The translations under genes and the position numbers were made by a program. A stretch of DNA of 64,000 bases from Candidatus Gastranaerophilales bacterium (GTDB lineage Bacteria > Cyanobacteriota > Vampirovibrionia > Gastranaerophilales > Gastranaerophilaceae). Positions 25,607 through 35,619 of the stretch are shown here, piece by piece (position 1 is the first letter of the stretch; every line of letters begins with the position of its first letter). Location: assembly GCA_910587055.1 (NCBI GenBank), contig CAJUKY010000002.1, positions 105,830 to 169,829 on the forward strand. The letters run 5' to 3'. Below the pieces are notes generated by a model that did not search any database, was not told the origin of the DNA, and saw nothing but the letters and a program-made list of their open reading frames with translations.

Positions 25607-27523
25607 ATGAAGAATAATCAGTCTTTAGGGGTTTATATAATAGTCGGAATCATTGCGCTAATTGTGCTTGCGATGGTTTTTGCAGGGCCTGTAACTTCAA
25701 CAAGCGAGATTTCATATTCTGAATTTGTGCAAAAGGTTGAAAACGGCGAAATCAAGTCTGTAACTATTGCTAAAGACATTTTATTTGCAATACCGAATTC
25801 AAAAGAAGAGTCTGAAGCCCGACCTCAACAGGCAAAAACCCCTGCTGATGATTTCGCCGCACGTTTTATGACGCCTGTCGGGCAGGAAACCCCTGTTTTG
25901 CAGTATAAAGTGCGAATTCCGGAAAATGATCCCAAATTTTACCCCCTTTTAGAAGCTTCAGGAGTTGAAATTAACCTTAAAAAACCGCAGGATGGCTCTG
26001 CACTCAGCGCTTTAGGTTCATTTTTGCTTCCTTTATTTTTTATCGGCTTAATAATTTTGATTTTGCGCGGTATTCAGCAAGGCGGTTCTGCAGCAATGAA
26101 TTTCGGTAAATCACGCGCCAAAATGATGCAGGAAAACAAGGTTAAGGTGACATTTAAAGATGTTGCAGGAATTGACGAAGAAAAACAGGAACTTGAAGAG
26201 ATTGTTGATTTTTTGAAGAATGCTGAAAAATATACAAAATTAGGCGCCAAAATTCCTAAAGGCGTGCTTCTTGTCGGTGTCCCCGGTACGGGTAAAACAC
26301 TTATGGCAAAAGCTGTTGCGGGAGAAGCGGGTGTTCCTTTCTTTTCTATATCAGGTTCTGATTTTGTTGAAATGTTTGTGGGCGTTGGTGCAAGCCGTGT
26401 CCGTGATCTTTTTGAACAGGCAAAAAAACACCAGCCCTGTATTATATTTATTGATGAAATTGATGCAGTCGGCCGCCAGAGGGGTGCCGGAATGGGCGGC
26501 GGGCACGATGAAAGAGAGCAGACTCTTAACCAGCTTCTTGTTGAGATGGATGGTTTTGATGAGAATACTAATATTATTGTGCTTGCAGCGACAAATAGAC
26601 CTGATATCCTTGATAACGCGCTTTTAAGGCCGGGTAGATTTGACCGCCAGATTATAATTAACAGACCTGATATTTTAGGCAGGGAGCAGATTTTGAATGT
26701 TCATGCCAAAAATAAACCGCTTGCAAAAAATGTGGATTTAAAAGTTCTTGCAAAGAGAACCCCGGGCTTTACGGGAGCTGATTTGCAGAATTTGCTTAAT
26801 GAAGCGGCACTTTTAAGCGCCCGTCATAATAATACGGAAATTACGATGGAACATCTGGATGAAGCCATAGATAAGGTTATGGCGGGGCCTGAGAAAAAAT
26901 CCAGAATAATTTCCGATGAAGAAAAAGAAAATACTGCTCATCATGAAGTAGGACATGCTCTTCTTGCTTTGCTTTTAGACAATTGCGACCCTCTTCACAA
27001 GGTTTCAATAATTCCGCGCGGTATGGCACTCGGTATTACAACCGTTCTTCCAGAAAAAGACCATTTGACCCTTAAAAAGAATCAGCTTCTTGACAGAATC
27101 ACCATGACTCTTGGCGGAAGAGTGGCGGAAGAAATTATTTACGGGCCCGAAAATATTACAACGGGCGCTTCAAATGACCTTGAAAAAGTGACAGCCATTG
27201 CCCGTAAAATGGTTACTGTGTACGGTATGAGCGATAAAATGGGCAATCTGCAGTACGGTAAAAGTCAGGAACATGTTTTTATGGGGCGTGATTTTGGCCA
27301 CACACGTGATTTTTCAGATGAAATCGCTGCAGAAATTGATAAAGAAGTTAAAAAAATCGTTGATGAACGTTACGAAATTGCAAAAAAACTTCTTTTGCAG
27401 AACGAAGATATGTTAAGAAAGATTGCACGCGAGCTTTTAGAACGCGAAACTCTTGATGACACCGAATTTAAAGAAATTATGGATAAAATTGTAGCCCAAA
27501 GAAGCAATGGGCTAAATTCCTAG
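25607..27523 (+). CDS. ftsH: ATP-dependent zinc metalloprotease FtsH
   Basis: A 638-residue membrane-bound AAA+ protease. Two membrane segments (about 8-26 and 138-154) bracket the periplasmic domain. The AAA domain has Walker A GVPGTGKT (224-231), Walker B IIFIDEID, and the second region of homology (331-347) with arginine fingers. The peptidase site is HEVGH (446-450). It degrades misfolded membrane proteins and regulators such as LpxC in other bacteria. A second FtsH copy, common in Cyanobacteria, is not in the window. Confidence 0.97.
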   Translation: MKNNQSLGVYIIVGIIALIVLAMVFAGPVTSTSEISYSEFVQKVENGEIKSVTIAKDILFAIPNSKEESEARPQQAKTPADDFAARFMTPVGQETPVLQYKVRIPENDPKFYPLLEASGVEINLKKPQDGSALSALGSFLLPLFFIGLIILILRGIQQGGSAAMNFGKSRAKMMQENKVKVTFKDVAGIDEEKQELEEIVDFLKNAEKYTKLGAKIPKGVLLVGVPGTGKTLMAKAVAGEAGVPFFSISGSDFVEMFVGVGASRVRDLFEQAKKHQPCIIFIDEIDAVGRQRGAGMGGGHDEREQTLNQLLVEMDGFDENTNIIVLAATNRPDILDNALLRPGRFDRQIIINRPDILGREQILNVHAKNKPLAKNVDLKVLAKRTPGFTGADLQNLLNEAALLSARHNNTEITMEHLDEAIDKVMAGPEKKSRIISDEEKENTAHHEVGHALLALLLDNCDPLHKVSIIPRGMALGITTVLPEKDHLTLKKNQLLDRITMTLGGRVAEEIIYGPENITTGASNDLEKVTAIARKMVTVYGMSDKMGNLQYGKSQEHVFMGRDFGHTRDFSDEIAAEIDKEVKKIVDERYEIAKKLLLQNEDMLRKIARELLERETLDDTEFKEIMDKIVAQRSNGLNS

Positions 27524-27609
27524 CTTTTACATATGATTTGATGACAAAGAAGCACTTTATTAATAGATAAAAATCAGATTTTATAAAAAGTTTTTAATGG
27601 TTATTTTTC

Positions 27610-28311
27610 TTAGTAAGTATTTTTTATTTTCTGATAAGGTGTACCGTTTTTAAAATACTGTTTGAAATTCTTGTGCACTTCATCCTGAAGCATTTTAAGA
27701 TCGTCTTCCACCTGTTTTCTTATCCTTTCAATCTCATCTTCATCTGCATTTTTATCAACATATATGGGGTTTCCGCACAGAAGACACAGTTTTTTGCAAA
27801 ACAGCGGGAAACAAAATTCATCCCATGTTTTAAGCTTTATAAAACCGCGCCCCGGATTATCCCATGCAAAAGGCACAATAGGCACGCCTGAAAGTTTTGC
27901 AATTTCAACTATTCCCTTTTTTACAACTTCCTTCGGACCGGATGGACCGTCTATTGTAATTGCAACATTATTACCGGCTTTTAAAATATCAAGAATTTCA
28001 AGAGATGCTTGTGCTCCGCCCCGTTTTTGCGAACCTCTTACGGTTTTAATGCCTATGGCTTGAGCTGCTGTTGCTATAATTTCTCCGTCTTTTGATTTGC
28101 TTATGAGGCAATGCAATTTTTCCCTCTCGGGGATTCCGTATACTCCGCACTGTCTTGAATGCCATAGTGCAAAAAGGCAATTTGTGTTTTTGGGGTAATT
28201 TATAACCCTGCAATCATAAAAATGTCTTTTGATTTTAAAAATAAAGGTTACAAGTGCGCCAAAAATTTTTGCCTGCTGTTTTTTGCTTATAATGTTGGCA
28301 TTTATTCTCAT
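27610..28311 (-). CDS. DUF374 family lysophospholipid acyltransferase-like protein
   Basis: A 233-residue protein of the DUF374 group, related to lauroyl/myristoyl acyltransferases. Motifs: LFALWHSRQCGVYG, the variant of the acyltransferase H(x)4D region; ISKSKDGEIIA; RGSQKRGGAQASL; and TIDGPSGPKEVVKKGIVEIAKLSGVPIVPF. Several relatives act on lipid A precursors. It ends convergent to ftsH and is followed upstream by hisD, 13 bases away, on the same strand. The acyl donor and acceptor are not known. Confidence 0.82.
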   Translation of the reverse strand: MRINANIISKKQQAKIFGALVTFIFKIKRHFYDCRVINYPKNTNCLFALWHSRQCGVYGIPEREKLHCLISKSKDGEIIATAAQAIGIKTVRGSQKRGGAQASLEILDILKAGNNVAITIDGPSGPKEVVKKGIVEIAKLSGVPIVPFAWDNPGRGFIKLKTWDEFCFPLFCKKLCLLCGNPIYVDKNADEDEIERIRKQVEDDLKMLQDEVHKNFKQYFKNGTPYQKIKNTY

Positions 28312-28324
28312 TTTTAAGATTCCT

Positions 28325-29596
28325 TTATATATTTTGTCTTAAATCGGAAGCCAGTTTGTGAGCAAACAATCCCTCGGCCTCGGCCAGTTTTGAAGCGGTT
28401 TTTGCTAAATTATCTGCAGTTTTTTTATCGATATTCTGCCATGTTAAAATTTTAATAAAATCAAAAACGCTTAAACCGCCCGTGTATCTTGCGGCTCTGT
28501 TTGTGGGAAGAACATGATTTGTACCGGAGCAATAATCTCCAAAGACTTCTGCGCAGTTTTCACCTACAAATAACGAGCCGTAATTTATAAATTTTTCTTT
28601 TATTCTGTCAGCATTTTTGAACATTAACTCTAAATGTTCGGGCGCTCTTTTATTTGAAATCTCGACAGCTTCATCGATACTGTCTGTTATAATGCAGAAA
28701 GATTTTTCAAATGCAATTTGTGCAATTTCTTTTGTTTTAAGATTTTCAAGTTGTTTTTCGGCTGATTTTTGAACTTTTGCCGCAAGCTCTCTGCTTGTTG
28801 TTATAAGATAGCTTCTCGCATCCTTATCATGTTCTGCTTGAGCGAGCATATCTGCGCTTATTAATTCAGGATTTGCCGTATTATCCGCTACAATCAAAAC
28901 TTCTGAAGGACCCGCAAGAAAATCGATATCACAGGTGCCGTATACATATTTTTTTGCATAAGTTACATATTTATTTCCTGGGCCAACGATTTTATCTACG
29001 GGCAGAATGCTTTCCGTTCCGTATGCAAAAGCGGATATTGCCTGTGCTCCTCCGATTTTATAAATTTTATCGGCACCTGCAATGTGCGCTGCAACAATAG
29101 TTTGCGGGCGGATTTTAGGCGAAGTTAAATATACTTCTTTAACCCCTGCGGCTTTTGCGGGAGTAACGGTCATTAAAGCGGAACTTGGCAGCGGATAATT
29201 TCCGCCGGGTACATAACACAATACCCTGTTGAGCGGTACAATTCTATGCCCCAGAACAGAGTCTCCGATATTTATTTGAAACTCTTTTATGCAGTCAAGC
29301 TGTTTTTTTGAAAATTCAAGAATATTTTTATGCGCATTTTTAATTGTTTCAATAACATCGTCGGGCGTTTCATCGTATGCTTTTTCAATTTCATTTTCAG
29401 ATACAAGAAAATCATTTTCGCTTTGAAAATTACCGTCATTGAATTTTTTTGAATACTCAATAAGGGCGCTGTTTTTGTTTTTTTTAACATCTTCTATAAT
29501 GTCATTAACTCCGCCCAGCGTTTCAAATTCAATGACAGAATAAAAGGCATCGCTTATTTCTTTATTATCAAGGTCTTTTTTTGTATAAATTTTCAT
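28325..29596 (-). CDS. hisD: histidinol dehydrogenase
   Basis: A 423-residue enzyme that oxidises L-histidinol to histidine in two NAD-dependent steps. Zinc and catalytic residues are visible: LAQAEHDKDARSYL (zinc ligands Gln and His), RAPEHLELM (catalytic Glu-His), GDYCSGTNHVLPTN (zinc Asp) and EGLFAHKLA (zinc His). Length matches the family. It lies 12 bases downstream of the HisA-IE fusion gene, forming a short histidine operon; hisG, hisF, hisH, hisB and hisC are not in the window. Confidence 0.96.
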   Translation of the reverse strand: MKIYTKKDLDNKEISDAFYSVIEFETLGGVNDIIEDVKKNKNSALIEYSKKFNDGNFQSENDFLVSENEIEKAYDETPDDVIETIKNAHKNILEFSKKQLDCIKEFQINIGDSVLGHRIVPLNRVLCYVPGGNYPLPSSALMTVTPAKAAGVKEVYLTSPKIRPQTIVAAHIAGADKIYKIGGAQAISAFAYGTESILPVDKIVGPGNKYVTYAKKYVYGTCDIDFLAGPSEVLIVADNTANPELISADMLAQAEHDKDARSYLITTSRELAAKVQKSAEKQLENLKTKEIAQIAFEKSFCIITDSIDEAVEISNKRAPEHLELMFKNADRIKEKFINYGSLFVGENCAEVFGDYCSGTNHVLPTNRAARYTGGLSVFDFIKILTWQNIDKKTADNLAKTASKLAEAEGLFAHKLASDLRQNI

Positions 29597-29608
29597 AATT
29601 TAAGATAC

Positions 29609-30841
29609 CTATTTTGCGCGGGATGCCAGATTGTTTATAATATCATCAGGTGTAATATCGTGTTTTGCCATAAATACAAGCAGGTGATAGATTAAATCAG
29701 CCGCTTCCCAGCCAAGCCCGTCGCCGAATTCAAAATTAACCGATTCAAAAGCTTCTTCCATAATTTTTCTTTTTAAGTAAAATTCATCGTTAAAAAGCTT
29801 GGTGGTATAAGAACCTTCTGGCATTTTTGCTTTCCTGTCCAAAATTAATTTATAAAGATCGTATATGCAAAAATCTTTATCTTCAAAACAGCTGTATCTT
29901 TCTAAATGACAAGCGTTTCCGGTTTGATTTACCTTAAAGAGAATAGTATCTCTGTCACAGTCAAATTTTGCAGATACCAGTTCCTGTATGTTGCCTGAGG
30001 TTTCGCCTTTTGTCCAGAGTTTATTTCTTGAACGGCTGAAATAGGTTGCTTTACCTGTTGATAATGATTTTAAAATACTTTCTTTGTTAGAGTATGCAAG
30101 CATCAGCACTTGTTTTGTATTTTTATCCTGAACAATTGTGGGAAGCAAACCGTCTTTTGATTTATCAAAATCAAGACATGAACAAAAAGCTTCTTCCAGA
30201 TTGATTTTGCCTGTATAAATAGACATTCCGAGCTGACATGATATATCATTTTTTTCAAGTTCAAGAATTTCATCAACGGTTGTGATACCGCCTGCCGCAA
30301 CAATCGGCTTGTTTGTAATTTTTCTGATTGCCTTAAATGCCTCGATATTTGTACCTTGAAGCATTCCCTCTTTTTCAACTATTGTATATAAAAAGCCTGA
30401 GCAGAAATTGCCGAATCTTTGAACATGGGCTTCCGTTGAAACTTCGGTATCTGTCTGCCAGCCGTCTACGGTTATTTTGCCGTTTCTTGAATCAATAGCA
30501 ACTATAACCTTATCCTTTGGCAGTTTGGATAAGAAATTTTCAGTTGCCGCAGTGCCTATAATAATCTTTCTTGCGCCGTATGATAAAATTCTTTTAGCTT
30601 TTTCAATATCTCTGATACCGCCGCCTACTCTGCATTCTGCTACTTTGCAAAGCTCTTTTATGGTTTCTTCATTGTCTTTGCCCTTATTCATAGCGGCATC
30701 AAGGTCAATTACGGCTATTTCGCCAAATCTTGCATAGTATTTTGCAAGTTCTATAACATTTTCTTTTTCTAAAACTTTTTCTTTTCCTTGTCTTAATTGA
30801 ACAGCTTTGCCATCCATAAGATCAATGCTTGGAATTATCAT
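29609..30841 (-). CDS. HisA-HisI-HisE fusion (three histidine-synthesis activities)
   Basis: A 410-residue fusion. Residues 1 to about 228 are HisA, the ProFAR isomerase barrel: D7 in PSIDLMDG and D117 in VAIDSRNG match its two catalytic acids, with phosphate loops at GGIRD and GGITT. Residues about 229-325 are HisI, PRA-CH cyclohydrolase: TYFSRSRNKLWTKGETSG, then metal-binding Cys in FDCDRD (C295), ACH (C311) and SCF (C318). Residues about 326-410 are HisE, PRA-PH pyrophosphohydrolase, with the MEEAFE (361-366) and AADLIYH (380-386) motifs. Together they do the second, third and fourth steps. HisIE fusions are common; HisA joined in front is not. Confidence 0.9.
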   Translation of the reverse strand: MIIPSIDLMDGKAVQLRQGKEKVLEKENVIELAKYYARFGEIAVIDLDAAMNKGKDNEETIKELCKVAECRVGGGIRDIEKAKRILSYGARKIIIGTAATENFLSKLPKDKVIVAIDSRNGKITVDGWQTDTEVSTEAHVQRFGNFCSGFLYTIVEKEGMLQGTNIEAFKAIRKITNKPIVAAGGITTVDEILELEKNDISCQLGMSIYTGKINLEEAFCSCLDFDKSKDGLLPTIVQDKNTKQVLMLAYSNKESILKSLSTGKATYFSRSRNKLWTKGETSGNIQELVSAKFDCDRDTILFKVNQTGNACHLERYSCFEDKDFCIYDLYKLILDRKAKMPEGSYTTKLFNDEFYLKRKIMEEAFESVNFEFGDGLGWEAADLIYHLLVFMAKHDITPDDIINNLASRAK

Positions 30842-30883
30842 TTAAAATTGCCTTCCTTTATTTATAATCGCCTTATAAAAGGG

Positions 30884-31900
30884 TTATTTTATGTATTTAT
30901 TTAATACTTCCCAGTTAAAGCGCTCTTCTCTTCTTCTTTTAAAGTACTCATCTTCCCTGTAGCTCTTCAAGTCTCTGATGTATGAGTAATAATCACTTTC
31001 TTCCGCAGCTTCAATATAGGGGATATTAAATTCATCAGCAAGATTTTTTACTTTAACATCGTAAGATATGGGTAAAACCTTTATTCCCATTTTTAAAGCC
31101 AATAGAACCGCATGATATCTCATTGCAAACAAATATTCAAGGTGCGAGAATTCTTGAATTAAATGTCTGTGTGAAGTTGGCAGTACGACTTCCGTTTTAA
31201 TATCCGCGCACTGTGCTTTTAACCAGTATTCAAATTTATATGCAAGGTCTGTATCCTGCTCATTTTGGAATGAGAAAATTTTAATTTTTCTGTCTCCGAA
31301 GTAGATACCTATATATTTTGCAAGGTCTTGAAGAAGCGTCGGGTGAAGGAAACGGTAATGTCTTAATTGAACACCTACACATCTTTCATCATCAAGCGGC
31401 GGACAATCTAAATCCCAGACAGGGTCTGTAACATATCTTGATGATATTCCCCATTTCTTTAAAATTCTTTGTGAGTAAATATCTCTTACAAGGATTAAAT
31501 CGCACATTTTTAATACCATTTTGCTCAGGCGCCGCCAGCCTTTGCCGTAAATAGGCCCTATGCCCTGTGCAAAAATAATAACCTTTGTGCCTAAAAGTTT
31601 TGCTAAAAATATTATCCCGAGATAATACAAAAGGCTTAAAGAACTTGTGCCGTTTTGTATGAGGCTTCCTCCGCCGCTTATTAAAACATTGGAATCTATA
31701 ATTCCCCATAAAATCTGGAAGAAATTTGTATAATGGAGTGCATTTATTTTAAACATACGCTGTGTGCCGGCAGGATCGCTTGAAAGCGCTGTCACATTAC
31801 AGTTATTTCGTTTTAAATATTTAACAAGCAAACCTAAAATAGCGTCGTCGCCAAAGTTTTGAAAACCTATATATCCTGAAATTAATACTCTTTTACCCAT
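30884..31900 (-). CDS. CsaB-type polysaccharide pyruvyl transferase
   Basis: A 338-residue protein of the polysaccharide pyruvyl transferase family, CsaB subgroup, which adds ketal-linked pyruvate from PEP to cell-wall polysaccharide, the anchor for SLH-domain surface proteins. Visible: GYIGFQNFGDDAILG near the start, LISGGGSLIQNGTS, FAQGIGPIYGKGW, and AMRYHAVLLALKMGIKVLPISYDVKV in the C-terminal half. It overlaps the kinase-like gene upstream by 8 bases, so the two are co-translated. CsaB homologues are typical of Firmicutes and Cyanobacteria. Confidence 0.87.
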   Translation of the reverse strand: MGKRVLISGYIGFQNFGDDAILGLLVKYLKRNNCNVTALSSDPAGTQRMFKINALHYTNFFQILWGIIDSNVLISGGGSLIQNGTSSLSLLYYLGIIFLAKLLGTKVIIFAQGIGPIYGKGWRRLSKMVLKMCDLILVRDIYSQRILKKWGISSRYVTDPVWDLDCPPLDDERCVGVQLRHYRFLHPTLLQDLAKYIGIYFGDRKIKIFSFQNEQDTDLAYKFEYWLKAQCADIKTEVVLPTSHRHLIQEFSHLEYLFAMRYHAVLLALKMGIKVLPISYDVKVKNLADEFNIPYIEAAEESDYYSYIRDLKSYREDEYFKRRREERFNWEVLNKYIK

Positions 31901-32828
31901 AAATTTTCCTGCAATATTCTTCTACATCTTCTTTATAAGGGATGGATTTTACTGCACCGACATTCTGCATCTGTAAAAGACAGAGTGCATTTGCAAATCT
32001 GCCCGCATTGAGTGCATTTATTCCATCCAGATATTTACTTAAAAAGGCACCGTTGAAAGCATTTGAAACTCCGGTGGCATCTATCATTTCCGTTAAAATG
32101 GGGGGAACGTTTACCGTGTCGTTATTCTCGTATATCGTGATACCTGTATCTTTGTCTTTTATTATAACGGTTTTTATTCCAATATCGCAAAGCCTTGTAA
32201 CAAGCATATCTATGCTTGTTGTTTCAAATAATTGCTCCGCATCTTTTGATTCTATAAATAATATGTCAATGTATTCGCTTATTGAATCAAAATTTTCCAC
32301 CGCCTCATCACGCCTCATATCGTATTTCTGGCAGTTAGGGTCATAGGCGGTTATTATACCGTTTTCTTTTGCAAATTTAAAAACTTCAAGTACGCTTTCT
32401 CTTGCACTTAAAGATAAACTTTGTACAAAACCTGTTGCATAAACCAATTTTGCTCGTTTTATATAATTAAAATCAATATCATCAATGCTTAATGTGCTTG
32501 CTGCGGTTTTTTGCCTGTAATATTGATATTCTCTTGTATTATTATCATGTCCAACAAAATAAATTCCGTTCTGGCCTTTTGAAAGAGTTACATTATTGGA
32601 ATCAAGCCCTTCGGATTTCCAGGCTGACAAAAGATATTCCCCAAAAGTATCATCGCCCACTTTTGTTATATATCCTACCTTTGAGCCGCTTCGAAGCGCT
32701 GCAATAGCAGTAACAAGAGTATCGCCGCCATAGTTTCTGTTAAAGCATTCGCTGGTTTTAAGTGAAGCCACGGTTGATAATTCTATTAAACTCTCCCCTA
32801 TGGTGATTATGTCTAATTTCTCTTCCAT
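31893..32828 (-). CDS. PfkB-family carbohydrate kinase-like protein, catalytic Asp replaced
   Basis: A 311-residue ribokinase-fold protein. The N-terminal substrate part (TIGESLIELS at 9-18, RNYGGDTLVTAIAALRSGSKV at 31-51) and the C-terminal nucleotide part are complete in length. The PfkB signature that normally reads DTTGAGDAF is DATGVSNAF (250-258): the catalytic base Asp is Asn256 and the anion-hole glycine is altered. As seen, it may bind sugar and nucleotide but not phosphorylate. It is translationally coupled to csaB-like gene 30884, hinting at a role in surface polysaccharide. 2-dehydro-3-deoxygluconokinase would be the nearest active relative. Confidence 0.8.
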   Translation of the reverse strand: MEEKLDIITIGESLIELSTVASLKTSECFNRNYGGDTLVTAIAALRSGSKVGYITKVGDDTFGEYLLSAWKSEGLDSNNVTLSKGQNGIYFVGHDNNTREYQYYRQKTAASTLSIDDIDFNYIKRAKLVYATGFVQSLSLSARESVLEVFKFAKENGIITAYDPNCQKYDMRRDEAVENFDSISEYIDILFIESKDAEQLFETTSIDMLVTRLCDIGIKTVIIKDKDTGITIYENNDTVNVPPILTEMIDATGVSNAFNGAFLSKYLDGINALNAGRFANALCLLQMQNVGAVKSIPYKEDVEEYCRKIYG

Positions 32829-32914
32829 ACCTTATCTTTACCATATTTACCGTTTGTGTGTCAAATTGTAAAATCTTTAGCCATGATGAATGTTTTAGTG
32901 CTATATATTGTTTT

Positions 32915-33733
32915 ATGAAGAATATTTTATTAATAGCCGCAAATTCTGATATAGCAAAGAGTTTGATAAATTTTTTATCGGGCGGTAAATTTTGCGGCGC
33001 TTTTAATATTTTTGCTTCATTCAGGAAAAATCTCCCCGAAAAAAAAGAGGGCTTCACCCCGTTTATTCTTGATTTATGCGATGAAAATTCCTTTATTGAG
33101 GCAGGGCAGCTTTTTAAGGATATTAAATTTGATGCGGTTGTTAATTTTGCTGGGGTTGCTATAACTTCTCCCGTAGAAAAAATTGACTCTAAAGAGCTAC
33201 AATTTCAATTTGATGTTTCAACAACGGGGCTTGTTCGTCTTTTAAAATTTATCCGCCCTTTTTTGAATAACAACTCAAAAGTGATAAATATTTCATCAAT
33301 GGCTGCATTTGGTATTTTTCCGTTTTTATCCCCTTATTGTGCCGCAAAGGCTGCAGCGGATATTTTATTAAATGCTTTTGAACTTGAAACGGGGATTCGC
33401 TGTATTTCAATAAAACCCGGGGTTGTAAAAACAAAGTTCTGGGAATATTGTATTAATTTAAACGGGAAAAATTTTAAAAATTTTGACGGTGAATATGAAA
33501 AAATCGGGCGGTTTCTTTTGCAAAATGCTAAAAATAATGCGAATAAAGGGGTAAGTCCCGATGATGTTGCAAAAGTTATTTTAAAAGCTTTAAAATCTAA
33601 GAACCCGCGCCATACTTATCTTGTAGGGTTTGATGCGCATTGTGCTTCAATCTCAAGATTTATTCCGAAAAGAATTTTAAATAAAATTATAAGATTAACA
33701 TTAAACCGTAGAGTGAGGAAAATTTCAAAATGA
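32915..33733 (+). CDS. short-chain dehydrogenase/reductase family protein
   Basis: A 272-residue SDR-fold protein. The catalytic Ser lies in NISSMAAFG and the Tyr-Lys pair in SPYCAAKAAADIL (YxxxK), followed by the ISIKPGVVKT segment. The N-terminal cofactor turn, normally TGxxxGIG, reads AANSDIAKSL here, so NAD(P) binding may be altered or weak. The start at 32915 puts the first beta strand (KNILLIAA) at the N-terminus as in the family; an upstream in-frame ATG at 32858 would add 19 irrelevant residues. It overlaps the next gene by 4 bases. Confidence 0.8.
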   Translation: MKNILLIAANSDIAKSLINFLSGGKFCGAFNIFASFRKNLPEKKEGFTPFILDLCDENSFIEAGQLFKDIKFDAVVNFAGVAITSPVEKIDSKELQFQFDVSTTGLVRLLKFIRPFLNNNSKVINISSMAAFGIFPFLSPYCAAKAAADILLNAFELETGIRCISIKPGVVKTKFWEYCINLNGKNFKNFDGEYEKIGRFLLQNAKNNANKGVSPDDVAKVILKALKSKNPRHTYLVGFDAHCASISRFIPKRILNKIIRLTLNRRVRKISK

Positions 33734-35148
33734 ACAGTGCAAAAGGTAAAATATTTTTAATATATCCGCCGTCTCCCGTTATGAACAGGGAAGACAGGTG
33801 CCAGCAGCCGACGGATGATTTAATTGTTATCCCTCCGCTTCCGCCTTCCGATTTAATGTATCTGGCATCAATTGCCCGTCTTGAAAATTTTGAGCCCAAA
33901 ATTAAAGATTACAGCCTGAATGGCGAAAAATTGCAGCATGTGCTGGATGATATTAAAGAGTTTGAGCCTGATTATCTTGTTTTAAATGCCGCAACGCCGA
34001 CACTCGATAATGATTTAGGGATTTTAGCCAAAATTAAAGAAGAATTTCCAAAGATTATAACAATTGCCAAGGGTGCGCATTTTAATATTCTTGCGCACGA
34101 AACCCTTGAAAAATATCCGGCACTTGATATTGCTATAATGGGTGAAGCCGAGCTGACGCTGAAAGAAATTTTATCAGGCAGGCCGCATAGCGAGATTTTA
34201 GGCATAACATACAGAAAGGGTGATGAGATTTTATCGAATGAAAAACGCCCCTTTAATGACGAACTTGATAAATTACCGTATCCCGCACGTGATTTGATTG
34301 ATAACAGTATCTATAAACGCCCCGATACCGGTGAATTACAGGCAGTTATTAAAGTATCGAGGGGATGTCCTTTTCATTGCTTTTTTTGTCTTGCAACTCC
34401 TGTTTCAGGCGCAAAAGTACGTTACAGAAGTCCTGAAAATATTCTGGGCGAAATAAAAGAATGCTATGAAAAATACGGTATTAAAAATTTTATATTCTGG
34501 TCTGATATTTTTAATCTTAACAAAGAATGGGTGCACGATCTTTGTAATGCAATAATTAATTCCGGTTTAAAAATTACTTTTTCAACCAATTCAAGGGCTG
34601 ATACCGCAGATGTTGAAACCGTAAAATTGATGAAGAAAGCAGGCTGTAAACTTGTATCTATCGGGATTGAAAGCGGTTCGCAGTACATGCTTGATAAAAT
34701 GGGCAAAAAAATAACGCTTGACGATGTCAAAAAAACAGTTTCTCTTTTTAAAAGAACGGGGATAAAAGTTTATGCTTATTATGTTCTCGGGCTTCCCTGG
34801 GAAAATGAAGATACAGCAAACGAAACAATTGAATTTTCAAAAAAATTAAATACCCATTTTGTGAGCTATTATACGGCAACAGCTCTTTGCGGTTCTAAAT
34901 TTTACGATTATGTTAAAGAGCATAAACTGGGTAAATTAAATTACGATATGCCGTATTTTTACCCGAGTGTTAATACTCATCATTTAACAAAAGAGAGGGT
35001 TTTTGAGCTTCATAAATATGCGGTTAAAAGCTATTATATCCGCCCGCGGTATATTTTAATGATGCTTCTTCAGATAAGCAGTATTGCGGAATTTAAGAAT
35101 TATTTTAAAGCAGGGCTCAGAATTTTATTCGGAAAAAAAGAGCATTAG
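33730..35148 (+). CDS. radical SAM protein with B12-binding-like N-terminal domain
   Basis: A 472-residue protein of the B12-binding/radical SAM architecture. Residues 1-160 form a Rossmann-like domain of the B12-binding type but without a DxHxxG motif, so cobalamin would bind base-off or not at all. The radical SAM core holds SRGCPFHCFFC (C213, C217, C220) for the 4Fe-4S cluster, then the SIGIESGS segment. The C-terminus is helical. Members modify lipids, hopanoids, peptides or cell-wall sugars; the substrate is unknown. It is coupled to the SDR gene by a 4-base overlap, which suggests a joint pathway. Confidence 0.82.
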   Translation: MNSAKGKIFLIYPPSPVMNREDRCQQPTDDLIVIPPLPPSDLMYLASIARLENFEPKIKDYSLNGEKLQHVLDDIKEFEPDYLVLNAATPTLDNDLGILAKIKEEFPKIITIAKGAHFNILAHETLEKYPALDIAIMGEAELTLKEILSGRPHSEILGITYRKGDEILSNEKRPFNDELDKLPYPARDLIDNSIYKRPDTGELQAVIKVSRGCPFHCFFCLATPVSGAKVRYRSPENILGEIKECYEKYGIKNFIFWSDIFNLNKEWVHDLCNAIINSGLKITFSTNSRADTADVETVKLMKKAGCKLVSIGIESGSQYMLDKMGKKITLDDVKKTVSLFKRTGIKVYAYYVLGLPWENEDTANETIEFSKKLNTHFVSYYTATALCGSKFYDYVKEHKLGKLNYDMPYFYPSVNTHHLTKERVFELHKYAVKSYYIRPRYILMMLLQISSIAEFKNYFKAGLRILFGKKEH

Positions 35149-35209
35149 ATATTGGAACAAAAAGCTTTCATCTCCGTCTTTTAGCCTTGAAGAGGAAGAG
35201 GCGGAAATT

Positions 35210-35533
35210 ATGATGAGGGTTTTTGATACTTATTTATATGAGATTTCAAAAGGCACAAAGCCTGCTGCGCTTTTAACCTGTGAAAATGCTCTTTTGGAAA
35301 AAATATTGCAGAAATTAAAACGTAAAGATTTATCTTATTTCGTGCAAAATTTGGATAGAGCAAAAGTCAATATTTTTTTTGGAAATAAAGAGTGTATAGA
35401 TGTTATTGAAAAATTTTTAAATAAACCTATGTACTCTTTTTCACCCCTTGAAGATTTTATTCTCGGCGCAATTTTAGGATATGATATCAAATTACAATGC
35501 AAAAGACTTATAGAACACAATAAAGTAAAATAA
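35210..35533 (+). CDS. DUF2023-like small protein
   Basis: A 107-residue protein. Its beginning MMRVFDTYLYEISKGTKPA, the middle KVNIFFGNKECIDVI and the ending PLEDFILGAILGYDIKLQCKRL match my memory of the DUF2023 family, which has no known function. I choose the ATG at 35210 (or 35213): GAGGAAGAGGCGG stands just before it and the family opening falls there; the open frame runs upstream into the radical SAM gene. It is followed by a ferredoxin gene on the same strand, consistent with redox-linked activity. Confidence 0.65.
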   Translation: MMRVFDTYLYEISKGTKPAALLTCENALLEKILQKLKRKDLSYFVQNLDRAKVNIFFGNKECIDVIEKFLNKPMYSFSPLEDFILGAILGYDIKLQCKRLIEHNKVK

Positions 35534-35619
35534 TCCCCCGTGTGGTCAATACCCTTGTGTAATTTAAATCTCAAACATTTTAAATAAAATTTATTCATAT
35601 TTGAAAAGGAGATTTATTT

